Shown here: positions 35,599-44,403 of the stretch, piece by piece
How the letters are laid out: each line of letters starts with the position of its first letter
Numbering within the stretch: position 1 is the stretch's first letter
Origin: CAINVV01 sp963663675
GTDB taxonomy: Bacteria > Bacteroidota > Bacteroidia > Bacteroidales > Prolixibacteraceae
Assembly (NCBI GenBank): GCA_963663675.1
Contig: OY760498.1
Coordinates: 1,922,001-1,986,000, forward strand
Direction: 5' to 3'
DNA length: 64,000 bases
Notes under the pieces: model-generated
What the model was told of the DNA's origin: nothing
Databases searched by the model: none
The model's input: only the letters and a program-made list of their open reading frames with translations
Position numbers and translations under genes: made by a program

Positions 35599-36825
35599 AT
35601 GCAGAAAATTAAAGTACTTAACCCTGTCGTCGAGCTTGACGGGGACGAAATGACCCGAATCATCTGGAAGATGATCAGAGAGCAGTTAATTTTACCCTAC
35701 CTGGACATTGATATTAAATATTTTGACCTGGGGATTGAATACCGGGACGAAACGAATGATCAGGTTACGATTGACGCAGCCAATGCCATTAAAAAATACC
35801 ATGTCGGTATCAAATGTGCCACCATTACTCCCGATGAGGCACGTGTAAAAGAGTTCGGACTGAAAAAAATGTGGAAATCGCCGAACGGTACAATCAGAAA
35901 TATCCTGGACGGAACTATATTCCGTGAACCCATCGTCGTGGAGAATGTGCCAAGGCTGGTTCCTCAGTGGACTGCCCCTATCATGATTGGCCGTCACGCC
36001 TTTGGCGACCAGTACCGGGCAACGGATATCGTTCTGGATCGCCCGGGTCAGCTGAAGCTCTCGTTCATTTCTGACGATGGCACTGTCAACGAAGTGCACG
36101 ATGTTTTCCATTTTGAAGGAGCCGGCGTGGCGCTTGCGATGTATAACACCGAAGAATCTATTCGCGGATTTGCACACAGCTGCTTCAAAATGGCATTATC
36201 AAAGAAATGGCCGTTGTACCTGTCTACCAAGAATACTATTCTGAAAAAGTACGATGGTTTCTTCAAGGATATTTTCGAGGAGATTTTCCTGAATGTTTAC
36301 AAAGCGGACTTCGACAAGGCCGGCATTACGTATGAACACCGGCTGATTGATGACATGGTTGCTTCTGCGCTAAAATGGAACGGCAATTTTATCTGGGCTT
36401 GTAAAAATTATGATGGTGATGTTCAGTCAGATACAGTTGCCCAGGGATTTGGATCACTCGGGCTGATGACTTCCGTCCTATTGACTCCTGATGGAGGCAC
36501 CATAGAGGCGGAAGCCGCACATGGCACAGTTACCCGTCATTACCGCGAACATCAGAAAGGCCGTCCGACCTCTACCAATCCGATTGCTTCCATCTTTGCA
36601 TGGACCCGTGGATTGGATTTCAGGGGAAAATTGGATAACAATCAGCCCCTCAGGGACTTTGCTGCATTACTTGAAAAAGTATGTATTGATACAGTTGAGT
36701 CCGGAAAAATGACGAAGGACCTTGCTCTTTCAATCTATGGAGATAAATTGACTTCGGACAATTATCTTACTACTGAGAAATTTATGGAAGCCCTGATCGA
36801 TGAGCTGAACAAAAGAATGAAGTAA
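35599..36825 (+). CDS. icd: NADP-dependent isocitrate dehydrogenase, eukaryote-like type
   Basis: The protein begins KVLNPVVELDGDEMTRIIW and has WKSPNGTIRNILDGT with the substrate-binding serine and asparagine, RHAFGDQYRATD, and DDMVASALKWNGNFIWACKNYDGDV with the metal-binding aspartates. GTVTRHYREHQKGRPTSTNP carries the NADP-binding residues. It is the homodimeric type II enzyme of about 408 residues that oxidises isocitrate to 2-oxoglutarate in the citric acid cycle, common in Bacteroidota. It follows dnaX by 99 bp and precedes ferritin by 60 bp. Confidence 0.97.
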   Translation: MQKIKVLNPVVELDGDEMTRIIWKMIREQLILPYLDIDIKYFDLGIEYRDETNDQVTIDAANAIKKYHVGIKCATITPDEARVKEFGLKKMWKSPNGTIRNILDGTIFREPIVVENVPRLVPQWTAPIMIGRHAFGDQYRATDIVLDRPGQLKLSFISDDGTVNEVHDVFHFEGAGVALAMYNTEESIRGFAHSCFKMALSKKWPLYLSTKNTILKKYDGFFKDIFEEIFLNVYKADFDKAGITYEHRLIDDMVASALKWNGNFIWACKNYDGDVQSDTVAQGFGSLGLMTSVLLTPDGGTIEAEAAHGTVTRHYREHQKGRPTSTNPIASIFAWTRGLDFRGKLDNNQPLRDFAALLEKVCIDTVESGKMTKDLALSIYGDKLTSDNYLTTEKFMEALIDELNKRMK

Positions 36826-36885
36826 ATCAGGTTCCCATAATTGATTAAGGTTTAGCAGGGTATATAACAATTAAAAAAAGAGTTT

Positions 36886-37401
36886 ATGTTAAAGAAATCT
36901 ATAGAATCAGCTATTAATCAACAAATTAATGCTGAGTTTCATTCTGCTTATCTTTATTTGTCCATGTCATCCTATTTCCAGTCAATCGGAATGGCAGGAT
37001 GTGCAAACTGGATGAAGGTACAATACCAGGAAGAATTGGCTCATGCCACTCATTTCTTTGATTATGTTCTGGAAAGGGGTGGACGGGTTTTACTTACACC
37101 TATCGCAGGAGTAACTGTTGATTTCAACAATGTGATGCATGCTTTTGAAGAAACCCTGGCTCATGAGGTTCAGGTTACAGGTCTGATTAATAACCTGATG
37201 GATATTGCTATCAGGGAGAGTGACCATGCGACCAAAAGTTTCCTGCAATGGTTTGTCGATGAGCAGGTTGAAGAAGAAGCTAATGTAGAGCAAATTCTTA
37301 ATAATCTTAAGCTTATTGGTGGCGAAGGCCAGGGTTTGCTCATGATGGACAGGGAAATGCAGGCAAGGGTTTTTGTCAATCCTTTTCCTGCCAAAGCCTA
37401 A
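36886..37401 (+). CDS. ftnA: Ferritin (bacterial non-heme, FtnA type)
   Basis: A 171-residue four-helix protein beginning LKKSIESAINQQINAEFHSAYLY with the first ferroxidase glutamate, followed by YQEELAHATHFFDYV (E and H of the site) and VDEQVEEEANVEQIL with further ligands. It stores iron as a 24-mer shell after oxidising Fe2+. The length and helix pattern are those of E. coli FtnA-like ferritins. A strong hairpin with a T-rich tail follows, so the gene probably ends its transcript before secA. Confidence 0.95.
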   Translation: MLKKSIESAINQQINAEFHSAYLYLSMSSYFQSIGMAGCANWMKVQYQEELAHATHFFDYVLERGGRVLLTPIAGVTVDFNNVMHAFEETLAHEVQVTGLINNLMDIAIRESDHATKSFLQWFVDEQVEEEANVEQILNNLKLIGGEGQGLLMMDREMQARVFVNPFPAKA

Positions 37402-37433
37402 GGCCGATTTTAACCAGTAATTTTTCGATTTTT

Positions 37434-37475
37434 GAATCCACAAATATTGATAAAAGATATTTGTGGATTCTCATT
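37434..37475 (+). terminator. Intrinsic terminator after ferritin
   Basis: A perfect 14-bp hairpin, arms gaatccacaaatat and atatttgtggattc with a 9-nt loop, is followed by tcattttt. Confidence 0.85.
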
Positions 37476-37537
37476 TTTGGCTTTCCCGGCAGGGTAAAAT
37501 CAATAGATTGTTTTTTCGCTGAATTCAACATTTCAGT

Positions 37538-37545
37538 TACCTTTG
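37538..37545 (+). promoter_or_regulatory. Candidate Bacteroidota -7 promoter element upstream of secA
   Basis: TACCTTTG fits the Bacteroidota consensus TAnnTTTG exactly. A TTTTTTCG 19 bp upstream is a weak match to the -33 TTTG element. Transcription would start near 37552, leaving a leader of about 250 bases. Confidence 0.4.
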
Positions 37546-37799
37546 CAGTTACAATTTTGATTTGTCAGTAATGAGGCATCAAATGCCATCATTTGGAATT
37601 GAAAATCATTGCTGTTAAACAGTTCCTGATACAAAGCCGACCTTGCTGAACAATGAGAGATCAGAATCTTGTACACATGAAATATCCATGAGACAATTGT
37701 CACATCAATGGAGAATGAATATTGGGGTATTAGCTTCGCTGAATTGCGTTTCCATTCGGACGAAAAAAACAGGATATATAAACAAATGAAAATATTGAT

Positions 37800-40700
37800 A
37801 TGTCAATTTTTGGAAATTTATTAAAAGGCCTTCTTGGCAGTAAATCAGACAGGGATATAAAGGAAATTATGCCTGTGATTGAATTGGTCAAGCAAGAATA
37901 TGCCAGGATTACCGGTTTTACTCATGATGAACTGCGTGCTGAAACGCAGAGAATCAAAAAACTGGTAAGAGACTATGTTAAAGAGGAAGAAGATGAGATC
38001 GCGTCTCTGAAGGAGCGGGCGGAAAGTGGTGAAATGCCTATCGAAGAGGGTGAGAAGCTTTACAACAGGGTCGATAAGCTCGAAGAGATTATTACCAAGA
38101 AAATCGAAGAGGTATTGAATACCATCCTGCCTACTGCCTTTGCCATCGTTAAGGATACCGCCAGGCGCTTTTTCGAAAACCAGGAAATAGTGGTTTCAGT
38201 TTCTGATTTCGATCGTGAACTTGCCGCAACCAAAGATTTCGTGACTATTGACGGAGATAAGGCTATCTTCAGAAACAGCTGGATGGCAGGGGGAACTGTG
38301 CAGACATGGAACATGGTGCATTATGATGTTCAGCTCATTGGAGGTTACGTACTTCATACCGGGAAAATTTCTGAGATGGCAACCGGTGAGGGAAAAACAC
38401 TGGTTGCTACATTGCCCGTATTTTTGAATGCCCTTGCGGGTCGGGGGGTTCACGTCGTTACTGTTAACGACTACCTGGCCAAACGTGACTCGGAGTGGAT
38501 GGGGCCAATCTACATGTTTCATGGTATATCCGTAGATTGTATAGACAAGCACCAGCCAAACTCAGTCGAACGGCGCCAGGCCTACAATGCAGATATCACC
38601 TTTGGAACCAACAACGAGTTTGGTTTCGACTACCTCCGCGATAACATGGCCGTTGAACCGGCTGATCTCGTTCAACGCAAGCACCATTATGCGATTGTGG
38701 ATGAGGTTGACTCTGTTTTAATTGACGATGCGCGTACGCCGCTGATTATTTCCGGACCTGTTCCTAAAGGTGAAAATCAATTGTTTGATGTGCTGAAATC
38801 ACCTGTTGAACAACTGGTTAAAACACAGCGCGAACTGGTCAATCAACTTTTGGTTGAAGCAAAGAAAAAAATCAATTCATCCAACAAGGATGAAGCAGAG
38901 GAGGGGGCAATGGCTTTGTTGCGAGCCTACAAAGGATTGCCGAAATACAAGGCGACCATTCGTTTCCTGAGCGAGGAGGGCAACAAGGCTAAAATGCTGA
39001 AAACGGAGAACTACTACATGCAGGACAACAGCAAGAATATGCACATTGTCACAGATGTTCTTTATTTCATCATTGAAGAAAAGCAAAATTCTGTCGAATT
39101 GACTGATAAAGGTATTGATATCCTTTCTACCAACAATTCGGATACTGCCTTTTTTGTATTACCGGATGTTGGAGCTAAAATTGCTGACATTCAGAATGAT
39201 GCCATACTTTCCAACGATGAGAAAATCGAGAGGAAAGATCAGCTGATGCAGGATTTTGCCATCAAATCTGAACGCATACATACTGTCAATCAATTGCTTA
39301 AGGCTTATACCATGTTCGAAAAAGACATTGAATATGTCGTTATCGAAAACAAGGTAAAAATTGTAGACGAACAGACCGGCCGTATCATGGAAGGCCGTCG
39401 TTATTCCGATGGATTGCACCAGGCTATTGAGGCCAAGGAAAGGGTTGTCGTTGAGGCTGCTACACAGACTTTTGCAACCATCACCCTGCAGAACTATTTC
39501 AGGATGTATCACAAACTGGCCGGTATGACCGGAACTGCAGAAACAGAAGCAGGTGAGTTGTGGAGCATCTATAAACTTGAAGTGGTGGTTATTCCTACCA
39601 ATCAGCCCATTTCAAGGAAAGATTACGACGATTTGGTTTACAAGACCAAAAACGAAAAATATAAGGCAATCATTGAAGAAATTGCCCGTCTGAACAAGAT
39701 CGGCAGGCCAATGCTGGTAGGTACAACTTCTGTTGAAATATCTGAATTGCTTAGCAGAATGTTGCAGATGAGGGGCATCAAACACCAGGTTCTTAATGCC
39801 AAACTGCATCAGCGTGAGGCGGATATTGTTGCCGAGGCCGGTAAATTGGGAACCGTGACCATCGCAACCAACATGGCTGGTCGTGGAACAGACATCAAAC
39901 TGACACCGGAAACGCGCGCACTTGGCGGTTTGGCCATTATTGGTACTGAGCGGCATGATTCCCGCCGCGTCGACCGTCAGTTGCGTGGTCGTGCGGGTCG
40001 CCAGGGTGACCCAGGTACATCGCAGTTTTTTGTATCGCTTGAGGATGATCTGATGAGACTCTTCTCATCCGACCGGATTGTAAGTATTATGGACCGTCTT
40101 GGATTAAAGGAAGGAGAAGTTATTCAGCATTCCATGATCTCCAAATCTATTGAACGGGCCCAGAAAAAGGTAGAGGAGAACAATTTTGGAATTCGTAAGC
40201 GTTTGCTTGAATATGACGATGTGATGAACTCCCAGCGCGAAGTAATTTACAAAAAGAGGCGGCATGCATTGTTCGGAGAACGAATAGAGGTTGACATTCT
40301 CAACATGATTTACGATATGGGTGAGATGCTCACCCAGGAACACGTTCCCAATGGAAGTGAAGCCTTCGAAGCTTACAAAATTGACCTTATCAAAGCGCTA
40401 TCACTGGATTGTCCTGTTGACGAAGAGGAATTCACAAAAATGAAAGAGGAAGATATTACAGACAAAGTATATCATGCCTCCATTGAAAATTTCTCACGTA
40501 AATCACAGATGATTTCAAGACAGGCCTGGCCTGTTGTGAAAAATGTCTATGAGACAAAATCGCATATCTACAACAATATTGTCGTGCCGATAACCGATGG
40601 GCATCGTCTTTTCAATATTGTTACGAACCTTGAAAAAGCCTACAAAACCCAGGGGCTGGATCTGGTCAAATCCTACGAGAAACAGGTAATTCTGGCCACT

Positions 40701-41108
40701 ATCGACGAGCACTGGAAAGAGAACCTGAGAGAACTCGACGAACTGAGAACATCCGTTCAGAATGCCTCCTATGAGCAAAAAGATCCGCTGCTGATTTACA
40801 AACTTGAATCATTTAACCTGTTTAAGGCTATGATGGAGCAAATAAACAGGGGAGTGGTTTCAACACTGATGAAGGGCCAGATTCCGATCAGCGATGCAGA
40901 GCAGGTAAAAGAGGCCCCTTTAGCCAAACGTTCCAGCGACCGTTCACAATACCGTGAAGAAAAAATGGAAGCTTCAGGTCATTCCGGCGAGCATCAGGAG
41001 GAGCCAAGAGCTCCCCAGCCTGTCCGTCATGCGCCCAAAGTTGGTCGTAATGAGCCTTGTCCTTGCGGTAGCGGCAAAAAATTCAAGAATTGCCACGGCA
41101 GGGAGTGA
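37800..41108 (+). CDS. secA: Preprotein translocase ATPase SecA
   Basis: The motor of the Sec export pathway. The Walker A sequence MATGEGKTL is near residue 195, the DEAD-like box is in IVDEVDSVLIDDARTPLIISGP, the preprotein cross-linking domain follows, and the second helicase lobe has ATNMAGRGTDIKL and RRVDRQLRGRAGRQGDPG. The C-terminus ends in the zinc motif NEPCPCGSGKKFKNCHG that binds SecB and lipid. At 1102 residues it is longer than the E. coli protein (901), as is usual in Bacteroidota because of insertions. The start at 37800 gives the family N-terminus. An ATTATGA repeat follows the stop. Confidence 0.97.
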   Translation: MSIFGNLLKGLLGSKSDRDIKEIMPVIELVKQEYARITGFTHDELRAETQRIKKLVRDYVKEEEDEIASLKERAESGEMPIEEGEKLYNRVDKLEEIITKKIEEVLNTILPTAFAIVKDTARRFFENQEIVVSVSDFDRELAATKDFVTIDGDKAIFRNSWMAGGTVQTWNMVHYDVQLIGGYVLHTGKISEMATGEGKTLVATLPVFLNALAGRGVHVVTVNDYLAKRDSEWMGPIYMFHGISVDCIDKHQPNSVERRQAYNADITFGTNNEFGFDYLRDNMAVEPADLVQRKHHYAIVDEVDSVLIDDARTPLIISGPVPKGENQLFDVLKSPVEQLVKTQRELVNQLLVEAKKKINSSNKDEAEEGAMALLRAYKGLPKYKATIRFLSEEGNKAKMLKTENYYMQDNSKNMHIVTDVLYFIIEEKQNSVELTDKGIDILSTNNSDTAFFVLPDVGAKIADIQNDAILSNDEKIERKDQLMQDFAIKSERIHTVNQLLKAYTMFEKDIEYVVIENKVKIVDEQTGRIMEGRRYSDGLHQAIEAKERVVVEAATQTFATITLQNYFRMYHKLAGMTGTAETEAGELWSIYKLEVVVIPTNQPISRKDYDDLVYKTKNEKYKAIIEEIARLNKIGRPMLVGTTSVEISELLSRMLQMRGIKHQVLNAKLHQREADIVAEAGKLGTVTIATNMAGRGTDIKLTPETRALGGLAIIGTERHDSRRVDRQLRGRAGRQGDPGTSQFFVSLEDDLMRLFSSDRIVSIMDRLGLKEGEVIQHSMISKSIERAQKKVEENNFGIRKRLLEYDDVMNSQREVIYKKRRHALFGERIEVDILNMIYDMGEMLTQEHVPNGSEAFEAYKIDLIKALSLDCPVDEEEFTKMKEEDITDKVYHASIENFSRKSQMISRQAWPVVKNVYETKSHIYNNIVVPITDGHRLFNIVTNLEKAYKTQGLDLVKSYEKQVILATIDEHWKENLRELDELRTSVQNASYEQKDPLLIYKLESFNLFKAMMEQINRGVVSTLMKGQIPISDAEQVKEAPLAKRSSDRSQYREEKMEASGHSGEHQEEPRAPQPVRHAPKVGRNEPCPCGSGKKFKNCHGRE

Positions 41109-41112
41109 GAAA

Positions 41113-41148
41113 AGAGATATGAATTATGAATTATGAGTTATGAGATGG
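41113..41148 (+). repeat. ATTATGA-type tandem repeat after secA
   Basis: Imperfect units of ATGAATT and ATGAGTT, with GAGATATGA at the left edge, begin 5 bp after the secA stop codon. Confidence 0.75.
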
Positions 41149-41206
41149 CATAGAGCATGGAGTATAGCGCAAAGAGCTCATTATCAAGTGACTGTCTCTT
41201 TCATCA

Positions 41207-41254
41207 GCACATTAGCACATTAGCACATTAGCATATTAGCACATTAGCATATTT
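41207..41254 (+). repeat. Octamer tandem repeat, unit GCACATTA, six copies
   Basis: Four perfect GCACATTA units, one GCATATTA and a final GCATATTT. It lies between secA and lgt and is the only clearly 8-bp array in the window. Confidence 0.9.
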
Positions 41255-41306
41255 ACTAATAACTATCGCGCAGTTGCACTAAGTATAATCATTAATCCTT
41301 TATCCT

Positions 41307-42152
41307 ATGATAATGAGCACATTATTGTCCATTCAATGGAATATCAGTCCAGAGATATTTAGTCTGGGACCTATAACGGTCCGCTGGTACGGATTGATGT
41401 TTGCAGTCGGTTTTTTGTTGGGATACCAGATTATGTACAAGATGTTCAAATTTGAATCCTCAAATACTGAGTGGCTTGACAAATTGTTTATATACACCAT
41501 TGTAGCGACTATTGTCGGAGCCAGGCTGGGACATGTTTTTTTCTATGGATGGAGTTATTATTCCCAGCATCTTATCGAAATTGTCTTGCCAATCGCCAAG
41601 GTAGGAAGCGGATACAAGTTCGTTGGTTATCAGGGTTTGGCCAGTCATGGCGGGGGGTTGGGAGTCATTTTGGCCATCTACTTTTATTCCAAAAATGTTA
41701 CGAAGCGATCTATGTTCTGGACGCTTGACCGTTTGGTGATTCCAACCGCGCTGGTTGGCGCCATGATTCGTACCGGCAACCTGATGAATTCTGAAATCTA
41801 TGGGGTGGCAACAAATCTGCCCTGGGGATTTATTTTCGAACGTAACCATGAAACTGTGGCCAAACATCCGACGCAGATCTACGAGGCATTGGGCTACCTT
41901 TTGGTTTTCATTACAGGGCTGTGGTTCTTTTTCAAATCCAAAGATCTTAAAGACCGCGCAGGTTTCATCTTTGGGTTTTCAATCACGGGAATTTTCGTAA
42001 CCCGTTTCCTGGTTGAATTTATCAAGGAAAACCAGGAAACTTTTGAAGAGGGTATGTTGTTGAATATGGGACAGCTTTTAAGCATTCCTTTTATACTGGC
42101 CGGATGTTACCTGATGTACAGGGCTCTGAAGAACCCGGTTAAAAAGTATTGA
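41307..42152 (+). CDS. lgt: Prolipoprotein diacylglyceryl transferase
   Basis: An integral membrane enzyme with about seven helices that transfers diacylglycerol to the cysteine of lipobox proteins. Family signatures are GARLGHVFFYGW, the HGGGLGVILAIY segment, and RTGNLMNSEIYGVATNLPWGFIFER, with the essential arginine region; HPTQIYEALGYL follows. Length (281 residues) is normal. An ATG at 41313 (MSTLLS) is an alternative start two codons in. It supplies the lipoproteins seen in this window (for example the TolB-like one). It is followed by an intrinsic terminator. Confidence 0.96.
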   Translation: MIMSTLLSIQWNISPEIFSLGPITVRWYGLMFAVGFLLGYQIMYKMFKFESSNTEWLDKLFIYTIVATIVGARLGHVFFYGWSYYSQHLIEIVLPIAKVGSGYKFVGYQGLASHGGGLGVILAIYFYSKNVTKRSMFWTLDRLVIPTALVGAMIRTGNLMNSEIYGVATNLPWGFIFERNHETVAKHPTQIYEALGYLLVFITGLWFFFKSKDLKDRAGFIFGFSITGIFVTRFLVEFIKENQETFEEGMLLNMGQLLSIPFILAGCYLMYRALKNPVKKY

Positions 42153-42188
42153 TTATTTTACGAAGAGCTATTTCCTAATTTATAATCT

Positions 42189-42220
42189 AAAAAATCTGTC
42201 TCTAAAAGGCAGATTTTTTT
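42189..42220 (+). terminator. Intrinsic terminator after lgt
   Basis: A 10-bp perfect hairpin, AAAAAATCTG and CAGATTTTTT with an 11-nt loop, followed by more T residues. The A-rich left arm makes it able to act in both directions. Confidence 0.85.
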
Positions 42221-42265
42221 GTTTTTTACAATCATTTTCCGGTGTCCGTTAGCCGTTTCTGTTTT

Positions 42266-42286
42266 CCATTGTCTATTGTCCATTGT
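42266..42286 (+). repeat. Heptamer tandem repeat CCATTGT, three units
   Basis: CCATTGT, CTATTGT, CCATTGT. Downstream of the lgt terminator. The unit differs from the other families but keeps the 7-bp period. Confidence 0.75.
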
Positions 42287-42380
42287 TCTAATTACTAAGA
42301 TAGATATTCTTCATAATTCTCCCCAAAACATATATTTGTGTTTCTTAAATGATTGATATATAGCTATATATATTGTTGTC

Positions 42381-42532
42381 TGTTTAAAATATCAACACTG
42401 TATATAAATTAAACAGATGTGTTAATTAATTGAATGACAATAAGATAATCATGTATTTCAAAATGTGTGTTTAAATATTCAACACAATCAGGTGTTTAAA
42501 ATTTAAATCAAGATATTATAAATTGTTTAAAT
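42381..42532 (+). promoter_or_regulatory. Cluster of TGTTTAAA boxes, candidate activator-binding sites
   Basis: TGTTTAAA occurs at 42381, 42468, 42493 and 42524 on the plus strand, and TTAAACA (inverted) at 42409. The first two copies are extended dyads, TGTT-N9-AACA and TGTGTT-N9-AACACA. The distance to the sigma-54 promoter (about 30-180 bp) is that of enhancer sites for NtrC-type activators. That the activator at 49367 binds here is inference. Confidence 0.6.
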
Positions 42533-42560
42533 TCAGGTATATACGCGTAGTATAAAATGA

Positions 42561-42577
42561 TTGGCACGCTTATTGAA
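42561..42577 (+). promoter_or_regulatory. Sigma-54 (-24/-12) promoter
   Basis: TTGGCACGCTTATTGAA matches the consensus TTGGCACGN4TTGC except that the last C is A. The -24 GG and -12 G have the required spacing of 12. The ATG of the first gene of the locus is about 77 bp downstream, and a GAFTGA-containing activator is encoded in the same locus. Confidence 0.8.
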
Positions 42578-42653
42578 ATTAGAATGGCGGAGATAAGTGT
42601 TTTGTTACCTGCTCCTGGATAAAATTTTCAGTCAATTATTTATAATATCTGCC

Positions 42654-44351
42654 ATGAAAAACAAATTAATTTCAATGTTCGGGATGTCACTGCTGATGTT
42701 TGGTACAGCAACCTACTCCCAGGGTGGGACAGACAATCCCAAGGGAGCTCCGGAAACACAAACCGGAACATCTTTAACAACGGTTTCCACCTCCCCGGAA
42801 CTGTATCACCTGGCAACGAACTGGGTGAATGCGTACAAAATGACTAATCCGTCTGAGCAAATCATTTTGAACCAGATCAACGATCCGAAGATGCAAAAGG
42901 TGGAAAATTTGAGTTTCGTTTCAGATCAGACGGCTATGGCACTTATCGGCCAATCAAAATGGAAGATGGTAGTTGGCCGTGATGTGATCGTTCCTGTTGT
43001 CAATACAACAAATCCTTTGAACAGTCTAATCAATCAGCAGGGTATTTCATCACAGAAATTTGCACTGATTCTCAGTGATCCGGATCAGAGGAACTGGGCT
43101 GCCGTTCTTGCCAATGGAGTGACTGCCCCGATCAACATTTATATTTTCAACAATGAGGAGGTTATTTCGGCCCTCGCGAGTTATACCAGGAACAATATTA
43201 ACGCTGCCTCCGGAAATATGCTTCTGACATCGGATGAAGTTCTGAAGGCTGTTCAGAAAGATCCGATGGCAATTGGATTTTGCAAACTGAGTGACCTGAG
43301 AAATTCTGATCTGAATAATGAATATGCAAATATCAGGCTATTACCTGTTGATAAAAACGGGAATGGCCGTATGGATAATTTTGAAAAAATATACGGTAGT
43401 CTGGATGAATTCTCTCGTGGCGTTTGGATTGGTAAATATCCCAATGCCTTGAGCCGAAGCATTTATGCTGTTTCTGTTGTCAAGCCTGCCAATGAGAATG
43501 AAATCGCATTTCTCACCTGGATATTGTCGGACGGACAGTCCCTGTTGAACAACAATGGTTTCTGTGACCTTGCTGGTATTGAGAAACAGGCCGGAATGGC
43601 TTCGCTGGTAAGCCCTGCTGCCGGTGAAGTTTCAACCACCACATCGACTCCATACCCAAAATCATGGCCCGTTTTTCTGGCTGTATTAGCTTTGACAGGC
43701 CTGTTTGTGTCAATTTATATCCGCAGCAGGAAAAATGCGAAACCTTACTTGTCTGAAGAAGAAATACACATTGCACCTTTCATGATTGAAAATGCGATGA
43801 ATGTACCCAAAGGCCTCTATTTTGATAAAACACACACCTGGGCATTCATGGAGAAAGATGGCAATGTAAAGGTCGGAATGGATGATTTCCTCCAGCATGT
43901 AACCGGAAAACTTACCAAAATCAGAATGAAAGATGAAGGTGAATTAATAAGGAAAGGTGAAAAAATTATGACGATTGTGCATGAGGGGAAACAACTGAGT
44001 CTTTATGCTCCGATCTCCGGAACAATTATTTCTCAGAACAGATCGCTTTTATCAGATTCTTCCATTATAAATACTTCACCTTATTCAGAAGGATGGGTTT
44101 ACAGGATTGAACCCCGCAACTGGATGAGGGAAGTCCAGTTCATGCTGATGGGAGAGAAATACACTGAATTTCTGAGGGATGAGTTCGCCAGGTTAAAAGA
44201 GTTCGTAACTGCTTCAGCCAGAACTGATAATGCGGTTTACGCACATGTGGTTCTGCAGGATGGAGGAGAACTTACAGACCATGTACTCGCGGATCTCGGA
44301 CCGGAAGTATGGGAAGATTTTCAAACCAATTTTATCGATACCTCCAGGTAG
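42654..44351 (+). CDS. PstS-like periplasmic binding domain fused to a GcvH-like domain through a membrane helix
   Basis: The start at 42654 gives a signal peptide (about 22 residues, ending TYSQ). Residues about 40-320 resemble a phosphate-binding-like periplasmic domain (VSTSPELYHLATNWVNAYK, VVGRDVIVPVVNTTNPL, FALILSDPDQRNWAAVL). A membrane helix at about 336-358 ends in RSRKNAK, so the C-terminus is cytoplasmic. From about 382 to 490 is a glycine-cleavage H-like domain (KTHTWAFMEKDGNVKVGMDDFLQ, APISGTIISQN, SPYSEGWVYRI). At the lipoylation position glycine (G445) stands where H-proteins have lysine, with lysine (K446) one residue later in an H-x-G-K motif. First gene after the sigma-54 promoter. 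Function not known; it may be a sensor or scaffold. Confidence 0.8.
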   Translation: MKNKLISMFGMSLLMFGTATYSQGGTDNPKGAPETQTGTSLTTVSTSPELYHLATNWVNAYKMTNPSEQIILNQINDPKMQKVENLSFVSDQTAMALIGQSKWKMVVGRDVIVPVVNTTNPLNSLINQQGISSQKFALILSDPDQRNWAAVLANGVTAPINIYIFNNEEVISALASYTRNNINAASGNMLLTSDEVLKAVQKDPMAIGFCKLSDLRNSDLNNEYANIRLLPVDKNGNGRMDNFEKIYGSLDEFSRGVWIGKYPNALSRSIYAVSVVKPANENEIAFLTWILSDGQSLLNNNGFCDLAGIEKQAGMASLVSPAAGEVSTTTSTPYPKSWPVFLAVLALTGLFVSIYIRSRKNAKPYLSEEEIHIAPFMIENAMNVPKGLYFDKTHTWAFMEKDGNVKVGMDDFLQHVTGKLTKIRMKDEGELIRKGEKIMTIVHEGKQLSLYAPISGTIISQNRSLLSDSSIINTSPYSEGWVYRIEPRNWMREVQFMLMGEKYTEFLRDEFARLKEFVTASARTDNAVYAHVVLQDGGELTDHVLADLGPEVWEDFQTNFIDTSR

Positions 44352-44403
44352 AACAGCATTCAAATGCATTCAAACACAATAATTAACCTTAATAAAATTA
44401 ACC

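Larger units (their letters stand above)
37402..37799. other. Intergenic region before secA, 398 bp
   Basis: It holds the ferritin terminator (37434-37475), a candidate promoter -7 element (37538-37545) and a leader of about 250 bases. A 33-codon open frame at 37688-37789, MRQLSHQWRM to YINK, ends 10 bp before the secA start and a 15-codon frame lies at 37571-37618. Neither can be shown to be translated. Confidence 0.5.
42153..42653. other. Long regulatory region before the GcvH/HybAB locus, 501 bp
   Basis: Contains, in order, the lgt terminator, a short ATTGTCC-type repeat, an AT-rich segment with a cluster of TGTTTAAA boxes, and a sigma-54 promoter. No gene is seen. A GTG at 42597 is in frame with the next gene, but the signal peptide begins at the ATG at 42654. 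Confidence 0.7.

Noticed and set aside
42597..42653. GTG start for the PstS/GcvH fusion gene
   Set aside because: The 19 extra codons would precede a normal signal peptide and include sequence right after the promoter; the ATG at 42654 is preferred.
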